DNA from: [Zimmermannella] bifida NBRC 103089
GTDB lineage: Bacteria; Actinomycetota; Actinomycetes; Actinomycetales; Microbacteriaceae
Reading direction: 5' to 3'
Length of the DNA: 64,000 nt
Assembly (NCBI RefSeq): GCF_001570925.1
Contig: NZ_BCSP01000009.1
Coordinates: 1-64,000, forward strand
The position numbers were made by a program, and so were the translations under genes. The notes below the pieces were generated by a model. The model was not told the DNA's origin and did no database searches. It saw nothing but the letters and a program-made list of their open reading frames with translations. Positions within the stretch are counted from its first letter, which is position 1, and each line of letters starts with the position of its first letter. This document shows positions 1 through 9,001 of the stretch, piece after piece.

Positions 1-421
1 GCGCCCGACTTCTTCACGTTTCCGTGTCTCACTCGGAGCAACTTTTCTATCTTGCACCAAGTTCCTCGTGTTCGCAACCTGGCGTTTAGATTCGCGTTGA
101 GCTGCGTTCACTTCGACTGCCTGAGCTCTTGGAGCATCTGGCCGGTCTTGGCGCTTGCTGCCCCGTCCGGAGCAACCTGATTAGATTACGACGATTCAGG
201 AATCGATGTCAACTCGATCGCGGCAAACCGCTCGATTTTCGAGAATCCACACACGTGACTTCCCCGTAATTACGCGGGAGTTGGCAATTTTCGAGCAAGT
301 TCCGAAAACCGTGCATCCCGGGCGTGCCGCGCGTGCAGATCTGCATGCAGCACCGCATCCGACGTGCAGAACTGCACGCACCCGCATCCCGAACCGCCGC
401 ATCCGGCACACAAATTCGACG
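1..421. other. Non-coding left edge with paired palindromes
   Basis: I find no convincing gene here. Open frames on both strands lack a usable ribosome binding site and are rich in Arg, Cys and His, as expected of out-of-frame GC-rich DNA. The notable content is two related 16-bp palindromes at 332-347 and 363-378, listed separately. The window begins inside this stretch, so it may belong to the upstream region of a gene to the left. Confidence 0.5.
332..378. promoter_or_regulatory. Pair of related 16-bp palindromes (operator-like)
   Basis: Seen directly: CGTGCAG-AT-CTGCATG at 332-347 (one mismatched pair) and CGTGCAG-AA-CTGCACG at 363-378 (perfect 7-bp arms). The two centres are 31 bp apart, close to three helical turns, so two dimers would bind the same DNA face. 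No T-tract follows, so a terminator is unlikely. The controlled gene is unknown; it may lie to the left of the window. Calling it an operator is inference. Confidence 0.45.
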
Positions 422-619
422 CTAGGCACCGCCAGCGACGGTCATCATCCGGATGAGATTTGCCACATCTTTCGCATCGAACGGCACCAAGAACGGCATC
501 GATGGGTGCCACTCCCCAAACCGCTTAACCACATTGGCGGCAGCAACATCAGTTTCGGCATCGGCCACCGATAGCCCATACGCAGGTGCGGCAACTACGC
601 TCAAGAGGAACTGTTGCAT
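422..619 (-). CDS. Possible small protein, unknown function (65 aa)
   Basis: A 65-codon ATG frame. Its composition looks protein-like (a short hydrophobic start, a FGEWHPSMPFLVPF stretch, G or C in many third positions), unlike the Arg/Cys-rich shadow frames around it. I do not recognise it. Against it: no clear Shine-Dalgarno sequence precedes the ATG, and the start lies only 17 bp from the divergent start at 637, leaving no room for separate promoters. It may be a real small gene, a remnant or a chance frame. Confidence 0.3.
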   Translation of the reverse strand: MQQFLLSVVAAPAYGLSVADAETDVAAANVVKRFGEWHPSMPFLVPFDAKDVANLIRMMTVAGGA

Positions 620-636
620 CACAACAAGGAGACAAC

Positions 637-846
637 ATGCGTAAGTACCTGCTGAACCCGGGCATCCTGACGTCGATCGCCGGCATCCTTCCCGTGATTC
701 GCAACTCGACCACAAGCCATTCAAAGTTCCGCACCATCGCGGCCTGGGCCGCGTGGGCCGGCACGCTCACCGCAGCGATCGCATCCGTACGCGAAGCCAG
801 CGAAGAACACGAAGCCGAGCTGCGACAGCAGCAATCGCGCCGCTAA
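637..846 (+). CDS. Small hypothetical protein (69 aa)
   Basis: The ATG is preceded at good spacing by AAGGAGA (625-631), one of the better ribosome binding sites in this part of the window, which fixes the start. The product begins MRKYLLNPGIL, has a weakly hydrophobic central segment (about residues 29-45, WAAWAGTLTAAIA) and a charged Glu/Gln/Arg tail. It may be a short membrane-associated or amphipathic protein. I do not recognise a family. It is followed by a 150-bp gap before the next gene on the same strand. Confidence 0.55.
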   Translation: MRKYLLNPGILTSIAGILPVIRNSTTSHSKFRTIAAWAAWAGTLTAAIASVREASEEHEAELRQQQSRR

Positions 847-996
847 CGGATCCCACCCGGCACAATCTGCCGCTCACGAACGACACCCCGGCCATTAAGG
901 GGTGTCGTTCGCCATTTATTGAGCCAACTTTCGTAGGCTTCGACTGCGCGTACCAGGTATTGGTGCACACGAAACGACGGTTATGGAGTGACAGGC

Positions 997-1794
997 ATGT
1001 TTGGATGGTTCCGAAAGCGAAACAAACACGAGCAGCAGGCTGATATCGCTCCGCAGGTTTCCGAGATGACCACGGCAACGGCGGATGCGGGCCCCGCAAG
1101 CTCGGTACCTGCCGCGCAGGTGCCCGCGGCAGCTGCAGCACCCGCAGCTCAGACCGCAATGCCGGTATCGGGCTACGACTCCCCTACCGGTCCAGCCGTC
1201 GAAGCACCAACTGACCCGGTTCAGCTCATTGCACCCACCGCACCGGAGATGCCAGCGCTGCCAGCCGTCGCACCGCTTGCAACTGAACCCGCCGCATCCG
1301 AGTCGATGGATGAGGCCGAAACGAGCATCGAACTTGCCGACGCTACACCGGAGTTCACCGCCCCCAACGTTGCCGGTAAGTCGACCGACCATGCACTTAT
1401 GCCGGCGCCATCGGCTCGCCCGGCCATGCCATTGAGCGCACACCCGAACTTCATCGGTTTTGATCTGGCACCGGTTGCCACCGATCCCCCGAAGATGCTG
1501 CAGCCCAAGGCCGCACTCACTGCCGAGGCACAGCACGAGCTCTACCGACTCTTCGACGACATGTTTGGTCCGACCGGTCGCTACCGACTGGAATGGCGCA
1601 CGAACCGCGAAATGGGCGACGACGCCATGTTTGCCGAAATGATGACGCAGGACATGGTCCGCCGCGTTCAGAACGCCGTGGCTGATGTCTCCGAGCTTGA
1701 GCGCCCAGCGCCACTGCGAGCCATCACCTCGCGCGAGCACAACGAGCAGGTCAAGCGCGACAACGACCGCGAAACTTCCGCCGACGCCGCCTAA
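997..1794 (+). CDS. Ala/Pro-rich protein with conserved-looking C-terminal domain, unknown function (265 aa)
   Basis: The ATG at 997 was chosen because GGAG (985-988) sits 8 bp upstream; an in-frame GTG at 988 overlaps that site. The first 20 residues are basic (FGWFRKRNKHEQQ). Residues about 25-165 are low-complexity Ala/Pro/Thr, probably disordered. The last 95 residues are compact and charged (HELYRLFDDMFGPTGRYRLEW, then an amphipathic helix-rich end), which looks like a folded domain. No signal peptide or membrane segment. I do not recognise the family. A strong bidirectional terminator follows. Confidence 0.8.
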   Translation: MFGWFRKRNKHEQQADIAPQVSEMTTATADAGPASSVPAAQVPAAAAAPAAQTAMPVSGYDSPTGPAVEAPTDPVQLIAPTAPEMPALPAVAPLATEPAASESMDEAETSIELADATPEFTAPNVAGKSTDHALMPAPSARPAMPLSAHPNFIGFDLAPVATDPPKMLQPKAALTAEAQHELYRLFDDMFGPTGRYRLEWRTNREMGDDAMFAEMMTQDMVRRVQNAVADVSELERPAPLRAITSREHNEQVKRDNDRETSADAA

Positions 1795-1822
1795 GCGTCG
1801 CCCGGCGACAATAACCCGTAAC

Positions 1823-1862
1823 AACAACTGTGGGCCCGAGAAATCGGGCCCACAGTTGTTTT
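1823..1862. terminator. Bidirectional rho-independent terminator
   Basis: A perfect 17-bp inverted repeat (1823-1839 and 1844-1860) with a GAAA loop, A-rich on the left and T-rich on the right. It lies between the convergent genes ending at 1794 (+) and 1918 (-), so it can serve both. Confidence 0.9.
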
Positions 1863-1917
1863 CGAAGTGTTTCGGTGGGTAGCGAATCTCGCCACCGGTA
1901 CCTAGCGGCTGCGTGAG

Positions 1918-2586
1918 TTACAGCATCGACAACCGGATCGCATCCCACATGCCGGCGAGCACCAGACCAGTAACGGCGATGTACCAAACCGCAATGATGA
2001 CCCAGGCCCACGACGCGATCGCGATGCCAGCGCGGGTAGCGGCGGCGCCAAAACGACCGCGCGCAAGGTTCGCGCAGGTAACCAACACCACCAGTGGGAT
2101 CGTCGCCAGCCAGATGATGCTGCACCAGATGCACAGCGCCTGCAGCTGGAAACCAATAAACCATTGGAAGTACGTGATCATGCAGGCGGCAACAATGAGG
2201 CCAAACTGAAGTCCAAGATAAAACCAGCGTGGCAGCCGCACCTCGCCAACCTCGAGAGCACCCGCAACGAGCACGAGGGTGAAGCTGATCAGCCCGACGA
2301 TGACGTTCGGGAAGCCGAAGAGCGACCCTGCCGATGAGTTCATCGCGGGGGTACAGGTCACGAGAACGCTAATGTCGCAAACGAGCGATGCGTTCGGATT
2401 CTCGAGGTAGTGGAACGACTCGAGCGTGAGCATGAAGCTCGCGAGCAGGCCGATCGCACCGCAGATGAGCATGACCCATCCGGTCGTGCGCGGACGCACC
2501 GCGGCGGGCAGCTCGCCGGATGCGGCCGATGTCTCGACCGCATCCCCGATGGCCTCGTTCGCCACCGGTTGACGTTCAGCGTCCAC
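1918..2586 (-). CDS. Vitamin K epoxide reductase (VKOR) family membrane protein (222 aa)
   Basis: Bacterial VKOR proteins reoxidise a DsbA-type thiol oxidase and pass the electrons to quinone in the membrane. Seen here: several hydrophobic helices, a loop cysteine pair C70/C78 (CDISVLVTC) and the quinone-side redox motif CIWC (C152, C155), the four cysteines expected of the family. The first about 35 residues are hydrophilic. The start is GTG and overlaps the stop of the upstream DsbA-like gene (TAGTG), so the two are translationally coupled. That adjacency is the usual VKOR/DsbA pairing for disulfide formation in secreted proteins. Confidence 0.92.
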   Translation of the reverse strand: MDAERQPVANEAIGDAVETSAASGELPAAVRPRTTGWVMLICGAIGLLASFMLTLESFHYLENPNASLVCDISVLVTCTPAMNSSAGSLFGFPNVIVGLISFTLVLVAGALEVGEVRLPRWFYLGLQFGLIVAACMITYFQWFIGFQLQALCIWCSIIWLATIPLVVLVTCANLARGRFGAAATRAGIAIASWAWVIIAVWYIAVTGLVLAGMWDAIRLSML

Positions 2587-3506
2587 TAGTTCGTAGCCTT
2601 TTCCGACTTCGCTGGTGCGTCGCTCTTGGCGTCGTCGGTCTTCTTGTCGTCCGACTTGGCGTCGTCGTTCTTTGCGCCACCGGATGCGCCGGGCATCGAC
2701 TGGTCTTCCTTGCTCGGGTCTGGCAGCTCCTCGCCGTTCAGCACCTTCTCGAGCGTCGCGGCGTCGTATGGCAGGTTGTCGTGACGCTTACCGTCAACAA
2801 CAATCGACGGAGTTCCCGGGATACCCGCAGCACGAGCGCGCTCGGTCGCATCCGAAATGAACCAGGTGTATTCGCCCTTCTTGATGGACTCGAGCACGGC
2901 TTCATCGCTCACGCCGGCGCCCTTCATGACGTCGACATAGTTGTGCATCTGGTAACCCATCTGCGTCTCAGCGGGAACGGCGAAGAGCGCGTCAACGTAG
3001 GTGTAGAACTGCGTTGGGTCAGCTGACACCGCCGAGTACAGCGATGCGCCCGCGTACTGTCCGTACTGCGCGACGAAGCGGATGATGTGGTAGTTGACCT
3101 TGGCGTCACCCGAAGCGATCAGTTCTTTGTAGTGCGGATCCATGGCCTCGTGGTACTGCAGGCAGTGAGGGCACGAGAAGTCGAAGTAGTAATCGATCGT
3201 GTGCTTCGCATCCGCCTTACCGACGGTTACACCGCTCTCGCCGACCGAGATTGGCACCTGGGTGGTCTTACCGTCGGCAGTCTCCACGGCGACTTCGGCA
3301 GATGCTTCTGGCGTGACCTGGTTCCCGAACCAGCGCGGACCCATGATAACGAGCGTCGCGATGAGCCCAACGACAACCAGCGCTCCGACAACAATGCCGA
3401 CCTGGGCAAACAGCCGCGAGCGTCGTTTGCGCGCTTCTTCTTGTTTGCGTAGCTGGTTCGCTTCTTCACGAAGACGACGGATGCGGTCGCGGTCTTTGCT
3501 TGCCAT
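2586..3506 (-). CDS. Membrane-anchored DsbA-like thiol-disulfide oxidoreductase (306 aa)
   Basis: Introduces disulfides into exported proteins on the outer face of the membrane. Layout: a charged Arg/Lys/Glu-rich cytoplasmic N-terminus with coiled-coil character (residues 1-32), one membrane segment (about 34-56), then a thioredoxin-fold domain with active site CPHC (C112, C115) and a likely cis-proline loop in GIPGTPSIVV. The final about 40 residues are a Lys/Asp/Ala-rich low-complexity tail. It is the first gene of an operon with VKOR, sharing one base with that gene. The ATG at 3506 opens a 180-bp upstream gap. Confidence 0.93.
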   Translation of the reverse strand: MASKDRDRIRRLREEANQLRKQEEARKRRSRLFAQVGIVVGALVVVGLIATLVIMGPRWFGNQVTPEASAEVAVETADGKTTQVPISVGESGVTVGKADAKHTIDYYFDFSCPHCLQYHEAMDPHYKELIASGDAKVNYHIIRFVAQYGQYAGASLYSAVSADPTQFYTYVDALFAVPAETQMGYQMHNYVDVMKGAGVSDEAVLESIKKGEYTWFISDATERARAAGIPGTPSIVVDGKRHDNLPYDAATLEKVLNGEELPDPSKEDQSMPGASGGAKNDDAKSDDKKTDDAKSDAPAKSEKATN

Positions 3507-3689
3507 TAGTGGTGTAGATCCATTCTCTCAAGATTGCCCGGCTGCGCAGTGCGCTACCGGGTTGTCGCGAACTCATGCGGGCACAGTGCCCGCCACGTTA
3601 GTTCACCCGGATGCATGCCAGTCGAATTCGAGGCCGACCGGTTGTGCTTCGGGCATTGGAGGCGTGCGACGCAACAGTTTCCTAAGAAA

Positions 3690-5000
3690 CTAGTGCAGCG
3701 AAAGCCGGGAAGCTACATCACTGTGCAACTTTCCGTGTGGGTCGAGGTCGTGCACGATGTGTGTGAAGTCACTGAATCGAGGCATGACGTCGGCCGCTTC
3801 GGCCCCGTTGAAGGTGTTCCAGGTGCCCCAGTTCGGCAGGCCGCCGTGGCGGATGAACAGACCCTCAGCTTCGCGGAATGCGGCTTCGCTACGTGCGCCG
3901 CTCGATTCCAGGGCCAGGGTGACGACCGGTGATCCGTAGGCGGCCGAGCACCAGGCATTGTCGCCGCCGACCATGCTCAGGCGCACGCGGCTACCGCCAA
4001 AGTTTCGGCTGACGCGGGCAAGCTCACCGAGGTCAGCGATGACATCGACGATGCGGGCCTGTGGGAACTGGTACTCGATGCAGGAGTCCACATCGGCGCG
4101 ACCGGCCACATCGCGACCGTCGCGCAGTCCGGTGGTTTCGGTGCGGTCAAGGGCGCCCGAAACGCGGTCAACGATCGGCGTAACCTTTGGCAGGAGCCGA
4201 TCGAATGCGCGCTTGATCTTCGCCACGATGCCGTTGCCCGAAGTCGAGCTGGGGGCACCGCTAATGCTGAACGCTCGCGCCGGGATCGAAGCCGGCGAGG
4301 CGTCTTCGAGCCAACCGACGTGCACCTTGGCGTGGCCAGACGTGGGCTTCCATTCGGCGCGGTAGAAGTCGACCTTGCTACGGGCTTCGTCGAGTTCGCG
4401 CACCATCGAGTCAAGATCGCGAGTCATGCGTTCGGTACGCAGACCCTGGTATTCGCGGATGCGGACGGTTACGTGCGAAATGATGCCCAGCGCACCGAGG
4501 CTCATCTGCACCGCTGGCCAGTACTGGGCGTTCTTGCGGGCCGAGATTGCCATGAAGTCACCGTCAACGGTGACGAGACCGATTTCGGCAACGCTGCCCG
4601 AGAAGTTGCTGTCCTTTGGGCTGTACCCACGCGCGCCTACCGCCACTGCCCCACCGAGAGTGGCGTGTGGATCTGCCGGTGCGCCAACCATCGAGTAGCC
4701 GTGCGCCTCCAGTTCGGCAGCGGCTTCGTCGACGGTGGTGCCAGCGAGGAAGGTGGCGGTCCCAGAGTCCGCGTCGATCAGTGCGATTCCGCGGAGCCCC
4801 GAGACGTCGATCGTCACGAAGCTACCCGCCGGAGTGTGTCGACGACCGGACCCGACCACGCGCAATTCTGCACCGCTATTTGCGTGTTTGCGGACCGCAT
4901 CCTGCAACTGCGCCAGCGTGAGGGGGCGTTCTGTTCCGTGGTGCGCGACCTCCTTGCGCTGACGCACCTGCACCGCCGTGGTCGTTGTCGTGTTCGACAT
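3690..5000 (-). CDS. FAD-linked oxidase, D-arabinono-1,4-lactone oxidase-like (436 aa)
   Basis: A VAO/PCMH-type flavoprotein. The N-terminal half has the FAD-binding features of the family: VVGSGRRHTPAG (about residue 49), then GAPADPHATLGGAVAVGARG, which resembles the conserved Gly-rich segment lining the FAD. The C-terminal half matches the ALO/GULO substrate domain in length and ends in an HGKLHSD segment like that of sugar-lactone oxidases. The substrate cannot be read from sequence; sugar lactones or alditols are the known possibilities. It stands alone, with a tRNA upstream. Confidence 0.85.
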   Translation of the reverse strand: MSNTTTTTAVQVRQRKEVAHHGTERPLTLAQLQDAVRKHANSGAELRVVGSGRRHTPAGSFVTIDVSGLRGIALIDADSGTATFLAGTTVDEAAAELEAHGYSMVGAPADPHATLGGAVAVGARGYSPKDSNFSGSVAEIGLVTVDGDFMAISARKNAQYWPAVQMSLGALGIISHVTVRIREYQGLRTERMTRDLDSMVRELDEARSKVDFYRAEWKPTSGHAKVHVGWLEDASPASIPARAFSISGAPSSTSGNGIVAKIKRAFDRLLPKVTPIVDRVSGALDRTETTGLRDGRDVAGRADVDSCIEYQFPQARIVDVIADLGELARVSRNFGGSRVRLSMVGGDNAWCSAAYGSPVVTLALESSGARSEAAFREAEGLFIRHGGLPNWGTWNTFNGAEAADVMPRFSDFTHIVHDLDPHGKLHSDVASRLSLH

Positions 5001-5236
5001 CTGCTTCTGCCTTCCCTACACCCAATGCAACTCGCATCCCAGTTGGATGATTCACCCGCGTGAATCCCGAGTCCAGTGGTGCGCCAGTAATGAGCACACC
5101 GCTGTGCCTATTGTTGCCGATTTGCACGGACTTCGCCTGAGCGGATCGTTATCGAAACGAATGAATGCCTATCGATACGACACCCGTTTGCGTTTCGAAT
5201 TCCGATGCCGGTCCGATCGACGCAGCCGCACAAACG

Positions 5237-5268
5237 AAAACACCCGAGTCGGTGATCCGACTCGGGTG
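5237..5268 (-). terminator. Terminator of the tRNA-Lys transcript
   Basis: Perfect 12-bp arms (5241-5252 and 5257-5268) around TGAT. On the minus strand the stem is followed by TTTTCGTTT. It begins only a few bases past the tRNA 3' end. Confidence 0.88.
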
Positions 5269-5271
5269 TGC

Positions 5272-5347
5272 TGGTGCGCCCCCCGGGACTTGAACCCGGA
5301 ACCCACTGATTAAGAGTCAGTTGCTCTGCCGATTGAGCTAGAGGCGC
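5272..5347 (-). tRNA. tRNA-Lys (anticodon CTT)
   Basis: Full cloverleaf read on the minus strand: acceptor GCGCCTC pairs with GGGGCGC (one G-U pair), D-loop AGCTCAATCGGCAGAGC, anticodon stem ACTGA with loop CTCTTAA (anticodon CTT), T-arm CCGGGTTCAAGTCCCGG, discriminator A and an encoded CCA. Length 76 nt. Confidence 0.96.
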
Positions 5348-5469
5348 TTGCCGCTTGGCGACCGACCAAGACTAACAAAGTCATTGGCCGGCCGCAAGCC
5401 GCAACGGAATTTTTGCTTCTCCGTCAGATTTTTCGCAGGTCACCCCGCAAAAAATATTTTCGGATGCGG

Positions 5470-6240
5470 TTACAGCACGCGCGCGAGGAATGAACGAGTT
5501 CGCTCATGCTGCGGATTGCTGATGATTTCCTTCGGGTCACCCTCTTCAACCACGACACCGCGGTCCATAAAGACGAGGTGGTCACCCACATCGCGAGCGA
5601 AGGCCATTTCGTGCGTCACCACGACCATAGTCATGCCATCGTCGGCGAGCTGCTTCATCACGTTCAACACTTCGTTCACGAGCTCTGGGTCAAGCGCCGA
5701 AGTTGGCTCATCGAACAGCATGAGCTTGGGCTTCATCGCGAGCGCACGAGCGATCGCTACACGCTGCTGCTGACCACCCGAGAGGTGCCCCGGGTACGAC
5801 TTCGCCTTGTGGGCGAGGCCAACCTGGTCGAGCAGCTGCATGGCCGTTTCGACCGCAGCCTTCTTCTTGATCTTCTTGACGCGCATTGGTGCCTCGATGA
5901 TGTTCTCGAGCACCGTCATGTGCGGGAAGAGGTTGAAGCGCTGGAACACCATGCCGATATCGGCACGCTGTGCGGCAACTTCATTCGGGTTGAGCTCGTA
6001 GAGCTTGTCACCCTTCTGTCGGTACCCGATGAGCTCATCTTCGACCCACAGTCGACCACCGTCGATGGTCTCGAGGTGGTTGATGCAGCGCAGCAGCGTT
6101 GACTTACCCGAACCCGATGGCCCGATCAGGCAGAGCACCTGACCGCGCTCTACGGTGAGCGAAATGTCCTTCAGAACGTTATTCGAGCCAAAGCTCTTCA
6201 CGATGTGCTCAGCACGCACCATTGGCAGCGATTCGTTCAT
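5470..6240 (-). CDS. Polar amino-acid ABC transporter, ATP-binding protein (256 aa)
   Basis: Energises import of an amino acid. Visible motifs: Walker [10 protein letters not shown] (about residue 38), Q-loop region [13 protein letters not shown], signature LSGGQQQR, Walker [12 protein letters not shown] and the switch His in VVVTHEM. Length and motifs fit the GlnQ/HisP group. It is the last gene of a three-gene operon and overlaps the permease by 4 bp (ATGA), implying coupled translation. Confidence 0.96.
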   Translation of the reverse strand: MNESLPMVRAEHIVKSFGSNNVLKDISLTVERGQVLCLIGPSGSGKSTLLRCINHLETIDGGRLWVEDELIGYRQKGDKLYELNPNEVAAQRADIGMVFQRFNLFPHMTVLENIIEAPMRVKKIKKKAAVETAMQLLDQVGLAHKAKSYPGHLSGGQQQRVAIARALAMKPKLMLFDEPTSALDPELVNEVLNVMKQLADDGMTMVVVTHEMAFARDVGDHLVFMDRGVVVEEGDPKEIISNPQHERTRSFLARVL

Positions 6241-7247
6241 GCTCCGTCTCCCTTCGGTGCCGCGCTGTTCATTTCAGCCGAGTTGTTGGCATCCTGAACC
6301 GTGATCGCACCGGTCATCATTTCTTCAGCAGTGCGGTTGTCGTGCTTGCCCTTAGTCGACTTTTGCTCCTTCTCTGGAGCAACACCGCGACCGAAGTAGG
6401 ACTCGATGTAGTGCTGACCAACCATGAGCAGGCTCGTGACCGCCAGGTACCAGATGCTCGCCACAATCAGCAGCGGAACCGGTTCGTACAGGGCAGTCGC
6501 GATTTCGCGCTGGCGCATGTAGAGGTCAAGCGTGTAACCGAGTGCCGTAACCAGCGAGGTGGTCTTGAGCATCGAGATCAGCTCGTTGCCGGTAGGCGGA
6601 ATGATGACGCGCATCGACTGCGGCACGATGATGCGGAACATGGTGTCGTTCCAGCTCATACCGAGTGCCTTAGCGGCCTCATCCTGACCCTTATCGACCG
6701 ACAAGATACCGCCACGCACGATCTCGGCCATGTAGGCGGCCTCGTTGCAGGCCAGACCCACTACTGCGAGCCAGAACAGGTCGATTCCCGAGAACAGGTC
6801 ACCCTGATAGAAGGTGATATCCGTGAACGGGATGCCGATCGATACCGACTTGTAGATGGTCGAGAGCAGGCCCCAGAACACGAGCTGCACGTAGACCGGA
6901 GTGCCACGGAAGAGCCACAGGTACAGCCAGGCAACACCCTTGAGTACGGGGTTGTCGCTCAGGCGCATGACCGCGAAGATCAGCCCCATGATGACCGCGA
7001 GGATCATCGACAGGATCGTCATCGCGAGCGTGACACCTACCGCTTGACCGATGCGGCTGTCGAACAGATACTGCCCAACGATCGGCCAGTTGAATGCCTC
7101 GCGCGTTGCGGTGTCATACACAAACAGTGCAAAGAGGACAACCAGAACGCCGGCAAACACGTTACGCCACGGGTGGCGCAGCGGCACCGCAACGATTGGT
7201 TCCGTGCTCTGCTGCTCGGAAGCGTTCGTCGGGTTACTTGACGCCAT
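6237..7247 (-). CDS. Polar amino-acid ABC transporter, permease (336 aa)
   Basis: Integral membrane subunit of the HisM/GlnP type. It has a hydrophilic N-terminus of about 25 residues, five or six membrane segments, and the EAA coupling loop ([21 protein letters not shown]) that contacts the ATPase. An extra polar C-terminal tail of about 60 residues follows the last helix. It overlaps the binding-protein gene by 14 bp and the ATPase gene by 4 bp. With one permease gene, the transporter is probably a homodimer in the membrane. Confidence 0.95.
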   Translation of the reverse strand: MASSNPTNASEQQSTEPIVAVPLRHPWRNVFAGVLVVLFALFVYDTATREAFNWPIVGQYLFDSRIGQAVGVTLAMTILSMILAVIMGLIFAVMRLSDNPVLKGVAWLYLWLFRGTPVYVQLVFWGLLSTIYKSVSIGIPFTDITFYQGDLFSGIDLFWLAVVGLACNEAAYMAEIVRGGILSVDKGQDEAAKALGMSWNDTMFRIIVPQSMRVIIPPTGNELISMLKTTSLVTALGYTLDLYMRQREIATALYEPVPLLIVASIWYLAVTSLLMVGQHYIESYFGRGVAPEKEQKSTKGKHDNRTAEEMMTGAITVQDANNSAEMNSAAPKGDGA

Positions 7248-8157
7248 TGATCTCCGCCTTCTCTACGGCACCGGCTTCAACGCCCCACTTTTCAAGGATC
7301 TGCTGGTAGGTACCGTCATCGATGAGCTCCTGCATCGCGACCTGAACGGCTTTAGTGAGTTCACCATCCTTCTTCATCGCGAGACCGTACGGTGCTGCGT
7401 CGAAGATGTCACCGGTGAGCTCAACCTTGCCCTCGGCCTGCTGGACCGAGTTCTGCGCGATCGGTGAGTCAGCGAGCATGTAGGGAACGTTGCCCATCAC
7501 GACATCGTTCGTAGCCTCATCCTGACCGCCCTTCTTGAGGATCTGGATGGCTGGCTTGCCAGCTTCTTCACACTTCTTGCTCTCGGCAGTCAGGTAGTCG
7601 TCCGAGGTAGTCGTTGCCTGCGCACCGATCTTGAGACCGCAGAGGCTGTCTGGCAGCTCGGCTTCGTCGGCACCGCGGACGAACTGCAGACCTGCGCTGT
7701 AGAAGTCAACGAAGTCAACCGACTGCTGACGCTCAACCGTGTCCGAGAAGCTCGACGAACCCATGTCGAGCGTGCCACCGTCAACGCGAGGGATGATCTG
7801 GTCGAAGCCACTCTTCTGCCACTCAACCTTGAGGCCAAGCTTGGCAGCGACAGCTTCAACGAGTTCGACTTCCCAACCGATGGGCGTACCGTCGGGACCG
7901 GCGTACTGGTTCGGCGCGTACGTGGCATCAGTGCCAACGCGCAGTACACCCGAGCTCGCGATGTCCTCAGGAACGAGCTTTGCTGCCGCATCCGACTTCG
8001 ACACCTCGATTGGGGCGCCGCTCGCGCTCGCGCCAGCAGGCCCGCTGCCTTCGGTGTTCGTGACACAGCCACTCAGCGCCAGCGATGCCGCCAGTGCGAG
8101 TGCGCCGAACCACATCGGGCGTGACTTCTTGATTGGGGTTACTACCGAGTGCGTCAT
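7234..8157 (-). CDS. Amino-acid ABC transporter substrate-binding lipoprotein (307 aa)
   Basis: Extracellular receptor of the importer. It has a lipoprotein signal peptide (basic start, hydrophobic core, lipobox LSGC) followed by a Ser/Gly-rich linker and an SBP_bac_3 domain that opens with GVLRVGTDATYAPNQY, typical of cystine, glutamine or glutamate binders. The exact amino acid cannot be assigned. First gene of the operon. About 100 bp upstream are two TTGCCTGA direct repeats 11 bp apart, listed separately. Confidence 0.93.
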   Translation of the reverse strand: MTHSVVTPIKKSRPMWFGALALAASLALSGCVTNTEGSGPAGASASGAPIEVSKSDAAAKLVPEDIASSGVLRVGTDATYAPNQYAGPDGTPIGWEVELVEAVAAKLGLKVEWQKSGFDQIIPRVDGGTLDMGSSSFSDTVERQQSVDFVDFYSAGLQFVRGADEAELPDSLCGLKIGAQATTTSDDYLTAESKKCEEAGKPAIQILKKGGQDEATNDVVMGNVPYMLADSPIAQNSVQQAEGKVELTGDIFDAAPYGLAMKKDGELTKAVQVAMQELIDDGTYQQILEKWGVEAGAVEKAEINGVK

Positions 8158-8257
8158 TGCAGCTCTCTTTCGTCAGCTGAGCTACGTTGCTCAGAACTTT
8201 CTACGAAATTAACGGGTGTGAATACCCATCACGGGAGAGCATAACGTTCATTTAGCT

Positions 8258-8276
8258 TCAGGCAATACTCAGGCAA
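8258..8276 (-). promoter_or_regulatory. Two 11-bp-spaced TTGCCTGA direct repeats upstream of the ABC operon
   Basis: On the minus strand TTGCCTGA occurs twice, at 8269-8276 and 8258-8265, exactly 11 bp apart. The unit resembles the GTTRCCTG-like units upstream of the wall-anchored nuclease and nucleotidase genes. One-turn-spaced direct repeats are the classic binding layout of OmpR-family regulators. A possible -35/-10 pair (TTGCCT, 16 bp, TATGCT) overlaps the proximal copy. Function is inferred. Confidence 0.45.
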
Positions 8277-8427
8277 GAAATTTTTGAATCATTTTCACTT
8301 TCCAGCCCCTTGAAACATTTCAATCCGTAGCAATCCGCCCAAACGAATGCCCAGGGCAAATGACAGCAGCCGCAGACCACGCCGACGCAAAGCATCCGCA
8401 AAGCCGCGTTCGGGCACACTGGAAGGC

Positions 8428-8910
8428 ATGACTGACGCAACGAATGCACGCCTGACCGCCGGCGACACGGCCCCCGAATTCTCGCTCCTGAACCAGGACG
8501 GCGAACGCGTTTCGCTCGCCGACCTGCGCGGGCAGAAAATCGTGCTCTACACCTACCCCAAGGCGTTCACCCCTGGATGCACCACAGAAGCGTGTGATTT
8601 TCGGGATGCGGATGCGCGTCTGGTTGCCGCCGGCTACACCGTGCTCGCGCTCTCGGCCGATGCACCAGAGAAGCTCGCATCGTTCAAGGCCGATTACGAG
8701 CTGCCCTTCACCTTGCTGAGCGACCCGGACCACGAAGTGCAGGCAGCATACGGTGCCTACGGCGAGAAGAAAAATTACGGACGCATTGTCGTCGGTTCGA
8801 TCCGGTCAACGTTCCTGATCGACGAGCAGGGCAAGATCATCGAAGCGCTCTACAACGTCAAGGCCACCGGTCACGTCGATCGCGTTCTGCGCAAGCTCGA
8901 ATCCGCATAG
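8428..8910 (+). CDS. bcp: Thioredoxin-dependent thiol peroxidase, Bcp/PrxQ type (160 aa)
   Basis: Reduces hydrogen and organic peroxides in the cytoplasm. The thioredoxin-fold core is clear, with peroxidatic C51 in FTPGCTTEACDF and resolving C56 five residues later, as in PrxQ proteins, plus the conserved RSTFLIDEQGKI strand near the C-terminus. The ATG at 8428 was chosen because the family starts just before the TAGDTAPEF segment; the frame stays open upstream but that part is Arg/Ser-rich and unlike the family. GGAAGG lies unusually close to this ATG. Confidence 0.94.
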   Translation: MTDATNARLTAGDTAPEFSLLNQDGERVSLADLRGQKIVLYTYPKAFTPGCTTEACDFRDADARLVAAGYTVLALSADAPEKLASFKADYELPFTLLSDPDHEVQAAYGAYGEKKNYGRIVVGSIRSTFLIDEQGKIIEALYNVKATGHVDRVLRKLESA

Positions 8911-9001
8911 CGGTCGACATTGAGTCGTCGCCCGCGCCGGGCCTGCCAATGGCTGCCGGCCGGGTCGGCGACCGACCCGACAATCAAGTTGCCGCTAGTG
9001 A

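Noticed and set aside
206-574. 122-codon plus-strand frame at the left edge
   Set aside because: Arg/His/Pro-rich, no ribosome binding site, runs across the palindromes and the minus-strand candidate.
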